Shown: positions 7,226-13,978 of the stretch, piece after piece | Position numbering within the stretch: the stretch's first letter is position 1 | How the letters are laid out: each line of letters starts with the position of its first letter | Origin: Oscillospiraceae bacterium | Lineage (GTDB): Bacteria; Bacillota; Clostridia; Oscillospirales; Oscillospiraceae | Length of the DNA stretch: 14,012 nt | Direction: 5' to 3' | NCBI GenBank assembly: GCA_031261245.1 | Contig: JAISKU010000011.1 | Span: 1 to 14,012 of the forward strand | Notes under the pieces: generated by a model | What the model saw: the letters and a program-made list of their open reading frames with translations, nothing else | What the model was told of the DNA's origin: nothing | The model's database searches: none | Made by a program: the position numbers and the translations under genes

Positions 7226-8500
7226 TCACCTGCTCATTATGATATAGTCGTCGCGGTGCGGGCCGACTGACATGTACTCGACGCGCGCGCCGACGGCGTT
7301 TTCGATGTATTTCACGTAGTCGAGCGCCGCCTTCGGCAGCTCCTCCGTCTTGCGGCACTTTGAGATGTCGCACTTGAACCCCGGCAGGTACTCGTAAACC
7401 GGCGTCGCCGCCTCCAAATCGTCCCCCACCGGGAAGCTCTCGACGCGTTTTCCGTTTACCTCATACGCCACGCACACGGGAATCTCGTCCATGTAGCTCA
7501 AAACGTCGAATTTCGTGAGCGCGAGCGTGTCCGCCCCCTGCATTCTCACCCCGAAGCGCGACGCGACACAGTCAAACGCGCCGACGCGCCTCGGTCTGCC
7601 CGTCGCGGCCCCGTACTCGCCGCCCGCCTCGCGGAGTTTTTCGGCGTCCTCGCCGTGCATTTCGACCGTGAACGGGCCGCCGCCGACGCTTGAGGAATAC
7701 GCCTTGACTATCCCGATCACCTTGTCTATCCTGCGCCCCGGAACTCCCGCCCCGATCGGCGCGTAAGCCGCGAGCGCGTTACTCGACGTCGTGTACGGGA
7801 AAATCCCGAAGTCGAGATCCCTCAGCGTGCCGAGCTGCGCCTCAAACATCACGTTTCGCCCCGCGTCAATCGCGGATTCGAGCCAGTCCTCCGTGTTCGC
7901 GACAAACGGCGCGAGCGGCGCGCCGAATTTCTCGACCCACGCGAGCGTCTCCTCCACCGTCACCGGCTCCTCGCCGTATCCCCGCAGCAGCAGATTCTTG
8001 AACCCGAGTATCACCTCAAGCTTGCCGCGCAGCGTGTCCTTCTGGAAGATATCCGCTATTCTCAGCGCTTTTCTGTTGTACTTGTCCGCGTACGCGGGCG
8101 CGATTCCGCGCCGCGTGGAGCCCTGCTTCCCCTCGCCGAGGCGATCCTCCTCGAGCCCGTCGAGCGCCCTGTGGTACGGCAGGACGATTATCGCCTTCTC
8201 ACTGATTTTCAGGTTTTCCGGCGTGACCTCAATCCCGCGCGCGTGCAGCTCCTCAATCTCGCCCCACAAATGCTCTATATCAATCACCATGCCGGTGCCG
8301 AGGATGTTCACGCACGACTTGCGGAATACGCCGCACGGTATGAGGTTGAGTATGAACTTCCCGAGGTCGTTGACGACGGTGTGGCCCGCGTTGTTGCCGC
8401 CCTGATACCGCACGACCACGTCATAGTCGCGGGAGAGCAGGTCAACCATGCGCCCTTTTCCCTCGTCGCCCCAGTTTACGCCTACAACGGCTGTTAACAT
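7226..8500 (-). CDS. purA: Adenylosuccinate synthetase
   Basis: PurA joins IMP and aspartate using GTP, the first step of AMP synthesis. The 424 residues match the family length. Visible motifs are the P-loop-like GDEGKGR (11-17) with Asp12, NNAGHTVV with His40, GSTRRGIAPAYADK, TTSSNALAA, VGGGPFTVEMHGE and GRPRRVGAFD of the IMP pocket, and TKFD for guanine binding. GSTRRGIAP, instead of GTTGKGIGP, and RVGAFD, instead of RCGWFD, mark it as a divergent branch of PurA. All hallmark catalytic positions I can identify are present. The start follows a good GGAG ribosome site 12 bases after the stop of the FMN synthase gene, and its stop is 4 bases before the ferredoxin gene. It therefore sits inside the glutamate synthase genes, an unusual place. 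Confidence 0.96.
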   Translation of the reverse strand: MLTAVVGVNWGDEGKGRMVDLLSRDYDVVVRYQGGNNAGHTVVNDLGKFILNLIPCGVFRKSCVNILGTGMVIDIEHLWGEIEELHARGIEVTPENLKISEKAIIVLPYHRALDGLEEDRLGEGKQGSTRRGIAPAYADKYNRKALRIADIFQKDTLRGKLEVILGFKNLLLRGYGEEPVTVEETLAWVEKFGAPLAPFVANTEDWLESAIDAGRNVMFEAQLGTLRDLDFGIFPYTTSSNALAAYAPIGAGVPGRRIDKVIGIVKAYSSSVGGGPFTVEMHGEDAEKLREAGGEYGAATGRPRRVGAFDCVASRFGVRMQGADTLALTKFDVLSYMDEIPVCVAYEVNGKRVESFPVGDDLEAATPVYEYLPGFKCDISKCRKTEELPKAALDYVKYIENAVGARVEYMSVGPHRDDYIIMSR

Positions 8501-8512
8501 TTACGTTCTCCT

Positions 8513-10018
8513 TTATTCACCGGCGTGCTTTATCCCGAGAATCGACAATTCCTTCTCGTTCAGACCCACGCCGCGCAGCATCAGGCGGTTCCCCTTCAAA
8601 CTCTCAATCGAGTTTATGCCCATGCCGCCCATCATCTCCTCAATCTCGTGGTTCCACGCCGTCATGAGGTTCACAAGCCGCTTGTACCCCACGTCGGGGT
8701 TCAGTCTGCGCACGAGCTCCGGCACCTGCGTCGCGATTCCCCAGTTGCACTTGCCGACGTTGCACGTCCTGCACAGGTGACAGCCGAGCGCGAGCAGCGC
8801 GGCGGTTCCGATATACACCGCGTCCGCGCCGAGCGCTATCGCCTTCACCACGTCGGCGGAGTTGCGTATGCTTCCCGCGGCGAGCACGGACACGCGGTCG
8901 CGTATCCCCTCTTCGCGTAAACGCGTATCGACGGCGGCGAGCGCCATCTCAATCGGAATTCCCACGTTGTCGCGTATCCTCGTCGGCGCCGCGCCCGTTC
9001 CGCCGCGGAAACCGTCGATGCTGATGATGTCCGCGCCGCTTCTCGCGATTCCCGACGCGATAGCCGCGACGTTGTGCACCGCCGCGATCTTCACAATCAC
9101 GGGCTTCGTGTACGCCGTCGCCTCTTTCAGCGAGAATACGAGCTGCCGCAAGTCCTCAATCGAGTATATATCGTGGTGCGGCGCGGGCGATATCGCGTCG
9201 GAGCCGACGGGAATCATGCGCGTACGCGACACGTCCTCGCCGATTTTCGCCCCGGGCAGATGCCCGCCGATTCCGGGCTTCGCGCCCTGACCCATCTTTA
9301 TCTCCACGGCCGCCGCCGCGTCGAGATAGCCGCGGTGAACGCCGAAGCGCCCCGACGCGACCTGTACTATCGTGTTCGCGCCGTACTGATAGAAATCCTC
9401 GTGCAGTCCGCCCTCGCCCGTGTTGTAGAAAATCCCCAGCTCCTGCGACGCCCGCGCGAGCGACTCGTGCGCGTTGTAGCTTATTGAGCCGTAGCTCATC
9501 GCGGAGAACATGACGGGCATCGACAGCTTCAGTTGCGGCGTCATCTCCGGTATCACGCGCCCGTCGGCGTCGCGCTTGACCTCCTGATTTTTCGCGCCGA
9601 GGTACACGCGCGTCTCCATCGGCTCGCGCAGCGGGTCTATCGACGGGTTCGTCACCTGCGAGGCGTTCAGCAATATCTTGTCCCAGTAAATCGGAAACGC
9701 GTTCGGGTTGCCCATCGAGGACAGCAGCACCCCGCCCGACTCCGCCTGCTTGTACACCTCGTAGATGTTCGTCTTGCTCCAGGAGGCGTTCGCCTTGAAA
9801 TTGTGGTCTGTGGGCACGATTTTCAGCGCGCGCGTCGGACAAATCGACACGCAGCGGTGGCAGTCCACGCACTCGGCGTCGTTTGAGACAACCTTGTTCT
9901 CCTCCTCGATGTACGAGTGCACCTCGTTCGCGCACTGGCGCTCACACGCGCGGCATGAGATACATCGGTCGTAGTTGCGCACGACCTCGCAGTCCGGATA
10001 TATATAGTTCACAGCCAT
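8513..10018 (-). CDS. Archaeal-type glutamate synthase, ferredoxin-fused FMN-binding domain (gltB2-like)
   Basis: This 501-residue catalytic core makes glutamate from 2-oxoglutarate and the ammonia released by the glutaminase subunit. An N-terminal bacterial ferredoxin module carries two cysteine sets, C19-C22-C25-C29 and C50-C53-C56-C60-P. The FMN barrel starts around residue 150. It contains SAMSYGSIS, NTGEGG, IKMGQGAKPGIGGHLPG, SPAPHHDIYSIEDL, the active-site region SIDGFRGGTGAAP, and VLAAGSIRNSADVVKA. The 3Fe-4S cysteine cluster, GCHLCRTCNVGKC (C413, C416, C419, C424), follows. All of these match the archaeal-type GltB in which the amidotransferase and GXGXG domains are separate proteins. 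The ATG is 3 bases after the previous stop and has a GAAGGGGGG ribosome site lying inside the previous gene, so translation is likely coupled. Confidence 0.96.
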   Translation of the reverse strand: MAVNYIYPDCEVVRNYDRCISCRACERQCANEVHSYIEEENKVVSNDAECVDCHRCVSICPTRALKIVPTDHNFKANASWSKTNIYEVYKQAESGGVLLSSMGNPNAFPIYWDKILLNASQVTNPSIDPLREPMETRVYLGAKNQEVKRDADGRVIPEMTPQLKLSMPVMFSAMSYGSISYNAHESLARASQELGIFYNTGEGGLHEDFYQYGANTIVQVASGRFGVHRGYLDAAAAVEIKMGQGAKPGIGGHLPGAKIGEDVSRTRMIPVGSDAISPAPHHDIYSIEDLRQLVFSLKEATAYTKPVIVKIAAVHNVAAIASGIARSGADIISIDGFRGGTGAAPTRIRDNVGIPIEMALAAVDTRLREEGIRDRVSVLAAGSIRNSADVVKAIALGADAVYIGTAALLALGCHLCRTCNVGKCNWGIATQVPELVRRLNPDVGYKRLVNLMTAWNHEIEEMMGGMGINSIESLKGNRLMLRGVGLNEKELSILGIKHAGE

Positions 10019-10021
10019 CGC

Positions 10022-11131
10022 CTATTTACCCCCCTTCAGGGCCTCGAAAGCCTCCGGATACAGCCGCGCGATGACGCACTCGCCGCCCGACGGCGCCCAC
10101 ACCCGCTCGATGTCCGGCTCAATCACGCGTATCGCCGCCTCCTCGGACGCGGCGTAAACCATGTCCCCGCGCGTCCCCGCGACCATGCTGCGCAGCTTCA
10201 GGCGGTCGTTAAGCGCCATCATTCCGCCCTCAAAGCCCACGAGAATCGAGAACGGGCCCGTTATGAGGTACTGCGAAAACGCGCTGCGATAGTATTCATA
10301 CAGCTTTTTCTTCGCCACCGGCATCTTGTCTATCTCGCTCCAGAACGGCGCGGCCACGATGTCGCATATCTCCTCGTAGCTGAACCCGCACTTGCGGTTG
10401 AGGTAGTCGATTATGTACGCGATTACCTCCGTGTCGGTCTGCAACGTACAGGGATAGCCGTACATCTCAATGCTGCGCCGGTTCGCGTCATAGCTCGATA
10501 TCTCGCCGTTGTGCACGACCGTGCAGTCGAGCAGCGAGAACGGGTGCGCCCCGCCCCACCAGCCCGGCGTGTTCGTCGGATATCTCCCGTGCGCTGTGAA
10601 GCAGTAACCCTCGTACTCCTCGAGCCTGTAGAACCGCCCCACGTCCTCCGGGAAGCCGACGGCCTTGAAAACGCCCATGTTCTTCCCCGAGGAGAACACG
10701 TAACTCCCCTCGATGTCCTTGTTTATCCGGAACGCGCACTTCGCGACAAACTCGCGCTCGTCAAGTTGGCTCGACGCGAGCTTTGTTTTCAGCGGCAGCG
10801 CGAAATACCGCCATATAAGCGGCTCGTCCGTGATCGCCGGAATCTTCCGCGTGGGTATGTTTGAGGCGCTCACTATGTCAAAGTGCCGCTCAAGAAACTT
10901 CTCGCACGCGATTTTCGCAGTGTTGTCGTTGTGGAATATGTGAAATGCGTAGTATTCCCTGTATTCCGGATAGATGCCGTAGGCGGCAAAGCCGCCGCCG
11001 AGCCCGTTGGAGCGCTCATGCATTACGGAGATTGATTTCATCACGGCCTCGCCGCTCATGCGTTTGCCGGAACGTGAGAATATCCCCGAAATCGCGCAGC
11101 CTGACGGAATCCTCGTAACCCCTTCTGTCAT
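10022..11131 (-). CDS. Glutamate synthase glutaminase subunit (class II amidotransferase, gltB1-like)
   Basis: The 369-residue protein is an Ntn-type class II glutamine amidotransferase. The likely nucleophile is Cys12 in SGCAISGIFS, preceded by a short 11-residue propeptide as in GltB enzymes. Other family blocks are HGRYPTNTPGWWGGAHPF, VVHNGEISSYDANR and TDTEVIAYIIDYL. A GTG farther upstream (11165-11167) would add 12 residues, but the ATG at 11131 has a GGGAGGGG ribosome site 9 bases upstream, so I chose it. It hydrolyses glutamine and should feed ammonia to the FMN subunit encoded 3 bases downstream. It is the first gene of the operon, about 55 bases after the predicted transcription start. 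No asparagine synthetase or glucosamine-phosphate domain is attached, which supports glutamate synthase over the other class II enzymes. Confidence 0.93.
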   Translation of the reverse strand: MTEGVTRIPSGCAISGIFSRSGKRMSGEAVMKSISVMHERSNGLGGGFAAYGIYPEYREYYAFHIFHNDNTAKIACEKFLERHFDIVSASNIPTRKIPAITDEPLIWRYFALPLKTKLASSQLDEREFVAKCAFRINKDIEGSYVFSSGKNMGVFKAVGFPEDVGRFYRLEEYEGYCFTAHGRYPTNTPGWWGGAHPFSLLDCTVVHNGEISSYDANRRSIEMYGYPCTLQTDTEVIAYIIDYLNRKCGFSYEEICDIVAAPFWSEIDKMPVAKKKLYEYYRSAFSQYLITGPFSILVGFEGGMMALNDRLKLRSMVAGTRGDMVYAASEEAAIRVIEPDIERVWAPSGGECVIARLYPEAFEALKGGK

Positions 11132-11140
11132 AATTATGTT

Positions 11141-11148
11141 CCCCTCCC
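11141..11148 (-). promoter_or_regulatory. Ribosome binding site deciding the start of the glutaminase gene
   Basis: GGGAGGGG on the minus strand, 9 bases before the ATG at 11131. It lies downstream of the GTG at 11167, so it excludes that longer start. Confidence 0.75.
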
Positions 11149-11155
11149 GTGAGTC

Positions 11156-11184
11156 GTCCGCCGCCACGTCTTTCGGGCGCAGAC
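11156..11184 (-). promoter_or_regulatory. Stem-loop in the operon 5' leader
   Basis: On the minus strand, GTCTGCGCC (11184-11176) pairs with GGCGGCGGAC (11165-11156) as a nine-pair stem with one G-U pair and one bulged G. The loop is 10 bases, CGAAAGACGT. The hairpin begins within a few bases of the predicted transcription start and ends 7 bases before the ribosome site. It has no following T-run, so it is not an intrinsic terminator. It may stabilise the 5' end or bind a regulator. Only one hairpin is present, so it does not by itself match the paired-hexaloop ANTAR target. Confidence 0.45.
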
Positions 11185-11192
11185 TTCATAAT

Positions 11193-11220
11193 ATTATAAC
11201 GTATATTTTCTCATTGTCAA
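11193..11220 (-). promoter_or_regulatory. Consensus sigma-70/sigma-A promoter of the nitrogen operon
   Basis: On the minus strand, TTGACA (11220-11215) is followed by a 16-base spacer and TATAAT (11198-11193). Both hexamers are perfect, and the region is A+T-rich against a GC-rich background. Initiation would be near 11186, giving a leader of about 55 bases before the ATG at 11131. No other promoter of this quality is visible between here and carB. Confidence 0.85.
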
Positions 11221-11234
11221 TTACAATTTAACCC

Positions 11235-11260
11235 ACGCGCAACTTCCGCCCGCCTCGCGT
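11235..11260. repeat. Inverted repeat between divergent promoters
   Basis: ACGCG (11235-11239) and CGCGT (11256-11260) form an inverted repeat with half-sites 21 bases apart centre to centre, close to two helical turns, followed by a T-run (11260-11265). It sits between the -35 boxes of the two divergent promoters. It could be an operator or a weak plus-strand terminator; the five-base arms in a CG-rich region could also be chance. Confidence 0.3.
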
Positions 11261-11277
11261 TTTTTCAAATAATACTG

Positions 11278-11306
11278 TTGCGCCCGCGCGCACGTTCGTG
11301 TATAAT
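11278..11306 (+). promoter_or_regulatory. Promoter of the phosphatase gene (leaderless arrangement)
   Basis: A perfect TATAAT (11301-11306) lies 17 bases after a partial -35, TTGCGC (11278-11283). The ATG at 11313 is only 6 bases after the -10 box, where transcription would be expected to start, so the message would have no leader. Confidence 0.65.
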
Positions 11307-11312
11307 ATCCGC

Positions 11313-12071
11313 ATGAAAAATTTCTACAGAAGACTCCCTCTCGAAACGCTCCACAACGCGCGCGACCTCGGCGGCCATCCCGTGCCGGGCGGCGTGACGC
11401 GCTTCGGCGCGTTTGTGCGGTGTGAGGCGCCCTGCGCGCTCTCGCCGTCGGATATCGACTTCCTGCGCGACTACGGCGTCACCACGTCCATCGACTTTCG
11501 CGGCGACGGGGAGATCTCGCGCCAGCCGTCGTCGTTTGAGCATTGCGCCGGAATCGCCTACGTCCGCTCCCCGACGTTCAACGACCAGGTCGCGTTCGGC
11601 GCGAAGCCCGGAAGCAAGTCTCCGCCCGTCACCGCGTTCGTAAAATGGGGGGAGAAGTACGTCGAGATGGCCGACACGTGCCATGAGTGGATATGTGAGA
11701 CGCTTGAGGCGCTCGCCGACGTCCGCGGCTGCGCGCTGTACAACTGCACGACTGGCAAAGACCGCACGGGAATCATGTCCGCGCTGCTGCTCGGCCTCGC
11801 CGGGGCGTCATTTGAGGACATCATCGCCGACTACTGCGTGTCGGAGGTGTATTTGCAGAGCGTGTATATCCCCCTGCTCGAGGCGTACAACTCCCGCTTC
11901 CCGGAGGAGGGGCGCGCCACCGTCTCCGACCCGTTCTTCCGCACGGAGCCGTCCGCGATGGCGGAGCTTCTCGGTCACCTGCAATCGGAGTACGGCGGAA
12001 TCCCGGAGTACGCGCGCGTGTGCGGCGTGCGCGACGGAACCGTCCAAAAAATCAGGGAAAAGCTCCTGTAG
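11313..12071 (+). CDS. Tyrosine/dual-specificity protein phosphatase family protein
   Basis: This 252-residue cytoplasmic protein of the bacterial tyrosine phosphatase type (Y_phosphatase3-like, as in Listeria LipA or mycobacterial PtpB) opens with HNARDLGG (14-21). It carries the signature CTTGKDRTG, with Cys145 nucleophile and Arg151, the CX5R loop. The usual His before Cys is Asn here (YNC). An Asp general-acid candidate and SIDFRGDGEI (59-68) are also present. The substrate could be phosphotyrosine, phosphoserine or a phosphoinositide; the sequence does not say. An in-frame GTG at 11298 overlaps the region of the -10 box and has no ribosome site, so I chose the ATG at 11313, which probably begins a leaderless message. 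It is divergent from the nitrogen operon and followed by its own hairpin, so it appears monocistronic. Confidence 0.88.
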   Translation: MKNFYRRLPLETLHNARDLGGHPVPGGVTRFGAFVRCEAPCALSPSDIDFLRDYGVTTSIDFRGDGEISRQPSSFEHCAGIAYVRSPTFNDQVAFGAKPGSKSPPVTAFVKWGEKYVEMADTCHEWICETLEALADVRGCALYNCTTGKDRTGIMSALLLGLAGASFEDIIADYCVSEVYLQSVYIPLLEAYNSRFPEEGRATVSDPFFRTEPSAMAELLGHLQSEYGGIPEYARVCGVRDGTVQKIREKLL

Positions 12072-12106
12072 CTTCAATGTTACCACGCCGCGCGTGATAA
12101 ATCAAG

Positions 12107-12135
12107 GCGCCCTCGGGCAATTTTGCCCGGGGCGC
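12107..12135 (+). terminator. Hairpin terminator after the phosphatase gene
   Basis: GCGCCC-T-CGGGCAA (12107-12120) pairs with TTGCCCG-GGGCGC (12123-12135). This is a strong GC-rich stem of up to 13 pairs with one bulged T and a small A/T loop, 35 bases after the stop. The tail (CTCATTTGTTC) is T-rich but not a clean T-run, so termination efficiency is uncertain. Confidence 0.6.
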
Positions 12136-12160
12136 GCTCATTTGTTCACAGATTATTTTA

Positions 12161-12189
12161 TTGACTAAATAAAAAAAATGCTGCATAAT
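12161..12189 (+). promoter_or_regulatory. Promoter of the ABC exporter operon
   Basis: TTGACT (12161-12166), a 17-base A-rich spacer, and CATAAT (12184-12189) form a near-consensus promoter after the phosphatase terminator. Initiation is expected near 12196. This excludes the in-frame ATG at 12188, which lies within the -10 box. Confidence 0.75.
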
Positions 12190-12200
12190 GGCTTCAAATA

Positions 12201-12207
12201 AAAGGGG
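12201..12207 (+). promoter_or_regulatory. Ribosome binding site deciding the ABC exporter start
   Basis: AAAGGGG sits 7 bases before the ATG at 12215 and inside the predicted transcript, whereas the ATG at 12188 has no ribosome site. Confidence 0.7.
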
Positions 12208-12214
12208 TGTTCTA

Positions 12215-13978
12215 ATGCGGAAAATATTAAAGCGGCTTCAGGGCCGCGAGCTGGGGATGATTGCCGTCTCCCTCGTGTTTATCATCTTGCAGGTGTATCT
12301 CGACCTCAAGCTCCCGGACTACATGTCCGAGATAACGCGCCTCGTGCAGACTCCGGGCAGCGCCGTCGGCGACGTGTGGTGGGCCGGTCTCAAAATGCTG
12401 CTCATAACCCTCGCGAGCGCGGGCACAAGCGTCGTCGTCGGGTACTTCGCCTCCCATGTCTCGGCGAGCTTTTCGTATCGCCTTCGCGGCGAGGTGTTCG
12501 GTCGCGTGACGACGTTCTCGATGGAGGAGATGAACGGCTTCTCCACCGCGAGCCTCATTACGCGCACGACGAACGACATCACGCAGATCCAGATGATAAT
12601 CGCGATGGGGCTTCAGGTGCTCATCAAGGCCCCGATCCTCGCCGTGTGGGCGATGCTGAAAATCTCCCGCATCACCTGGCAGTGGACGACGCTCACGGCC
12701 GTCGCCGTCGTCGCGCTTCTCGCCATCGTGTGCGCCGTAATGGCCTACGCCATGCCGCGCTTCCGCAAAATACAGACGCTCACGGACAACATCAACCGCA
12801 TAACGCGTGAGACGCTCACCGGCCTGCGCGTGGTGCGCGCCTACAACGCGGAATCGTATCAGGAGGCGCGGTTCGAGGAGGCAAACGAGGACATCACGTC
12901 GAATAACCTGTCCGCCCACCGCGCTATGACGGTGTTCAACCCCGGAATGCAGCTCGTCATAAGCGGCATGTCCATCGGCATCTACTGGATCGGCGCGTAT
13001 CTCATTGAGGCAGCCGGGCAGCTTGAGAGCAAGATCGCGCTCTTCTCCGACATGATCGTGTTCTCCTCCTACGCCATGCAGATGCTCATGGCGTTCATGA
13101 TGCTCACGATGGTGTTCATCATGGCGCCGCGCGTCATTGTCTCCATACGCCGCGTGAACGAGGTTCTGGACACGGAACCGAAGATCAACGACGGCCCCGG
13201 CGCGGTGTCCGACCCCGCCGTCACGGGCGAGGTGGAGTTCCGCAACGTCAGCTTCATGTACCCCGGCGCGGAGGACTTCGTCATGCGCGACATCTCCTTC
13301 AAGGCGAAAAAGGGAGAGACCGTCGCGTTCATCGGCTCCACCGGCTCCGGCAAATCGACGCTCATCAACCTCGTGCCGAGGTTTTACGACGTGACGGACG
13401 GTCAGGTGCTCATCGACGGCATCGACGTGCGCGAGTATACGCAGGTTCAGCTTCGCGACAAGCTCGGCTACGTGCCTCAGCGCGCCGTGCTCTTCGCCGG
13501 AACGGTGTCCGACAACGTGACGTTCGGGGACAGCCCGCGTGAGCTCGGCGGGGAGGACGCGGTGAAGCGCGCCGTCGCCGTCGCGCAGAGCACGGACTTC
13601 GTGGAGGCCATGACCGGCGGCTACGACGCCGACCTGTCACAGGGCGGCACGAACCTCTCCGGCGGCCAGAAGCAGCGCCTGTCCATCGCCCGCGCCGTGT
13701 ACCGGAAGCCCGAGATATACATCTTTGACGACTCCTTCTCCGCGCTCGACTACAAGACGGACAGGCTGCTGCGCTCCGCGCTCAAGCGCGAGACGGGCGG
13801 CGTCACGAACCTCATCGTCGCGCAGAGAATCGGCACAATCCGCGAGGCCGACAAGATAATCGTCCTCGACGAGGGCAAACAGGTCGGGGAGGGCACGCAT
13901 GACGAGCTCATGCGCAGCTGCGAGATCTACCGGGAGATTGCGTACTCACAACTTTCAAAGGAGGAGCTTGGGGAATGA
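12215..13978 (+). CDS. ABC exporter half-transporter with fused ATPase (degenerate site member of a heterodimer)
   Basis: The 587-residue protein has an N-terminal six-helix membrane domain (about 1-310) and a C-terminal ATPase domain (about 340-587). Likely membrane helices include MIAVSLVFIILQVYL, MLLITLASAGTSVVVGYF, LIKAPILAVWAML and VALLAIVCAVMAYAM. Walker A is GSTGSGKST (374-382), the signature is LSGGQ (481-485), and Walker B is IYIFDD. The catalytic Glu position after Walker B is Asp506 and the switch His is Gln537 (IVAQR), as in the degenerate-site subunit of heterodimeric exporters such as TM287/288 and BmrCD-type pairs. It should exchange substrates across the membrane together with the next gene, which overlaps its stop (ATGA). 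The substrate, possibly a drug, lipid or peptide, cannot be told from the sequence. Confidence 0.93.
   Translation: MRKILKRLQGRELGMIAVSLVFIILQVYLDLKLPDYMSEITRLVQTPGSAVGDVWWAGLKMLLITLASAGTSVVVGYFASHVSASFSYRLRGEVFGRVTTFSMEEMNGFSTASLITRTTNDITQIQMIIAMGLQVLIKAPILAVWAMLKISRITWQWTTLTAVAVVALLAIVCAVMAYAMPRFRKIQTLTDNINRITRETLTGLRVVRAYNAESYQEARFEEANEDITSNNLSAHRAMTVFNPGMQLVISGMSIGIYWIGAYLIEAAGQLESKIALFSDMIVFSSYAMQMLMAFMMLTMVFIMAPRVIVSIRRVNEVLDTEPKINDGPGAVSDPAVTGEVEFRNVSFMYPGAEDFVMRDISFKAKKGETVAFIGSTGSGKSTLINLVPRFYDVTDGQVLIDGIDVREYTQVQLRDKLGYVPQRAVLFAGTVSDNVTFGDSPRELGGEDAVKRAVAVAQSTDFVEAMTGGYDADLSQGGTNLSGGQKQRLSIARAVYRKPEIYIFDDSFSALDYKTDRLLRSALKRETGGVTNLIVAQRIGTIREADKIIVLDEGKQVGEGTHDELMRSCEIYREIAYSQLSKEELGE

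Noticed and set aside
11132..11192. ANTAR-type tandem hexaloop antiterminator in the operon leader
   Set aside because: Only one clear hairpin is present, and there is no terminator with a T-run, so the known ANTAR target architecture is not met.
12081..12095. Small hairpin CACGC-CGC-GCGTG after the phosphatase stop as terminator
   Set aside because: It has only five pairs and no T-run; the stronger hairpin at 12107-12135 explains termination better.
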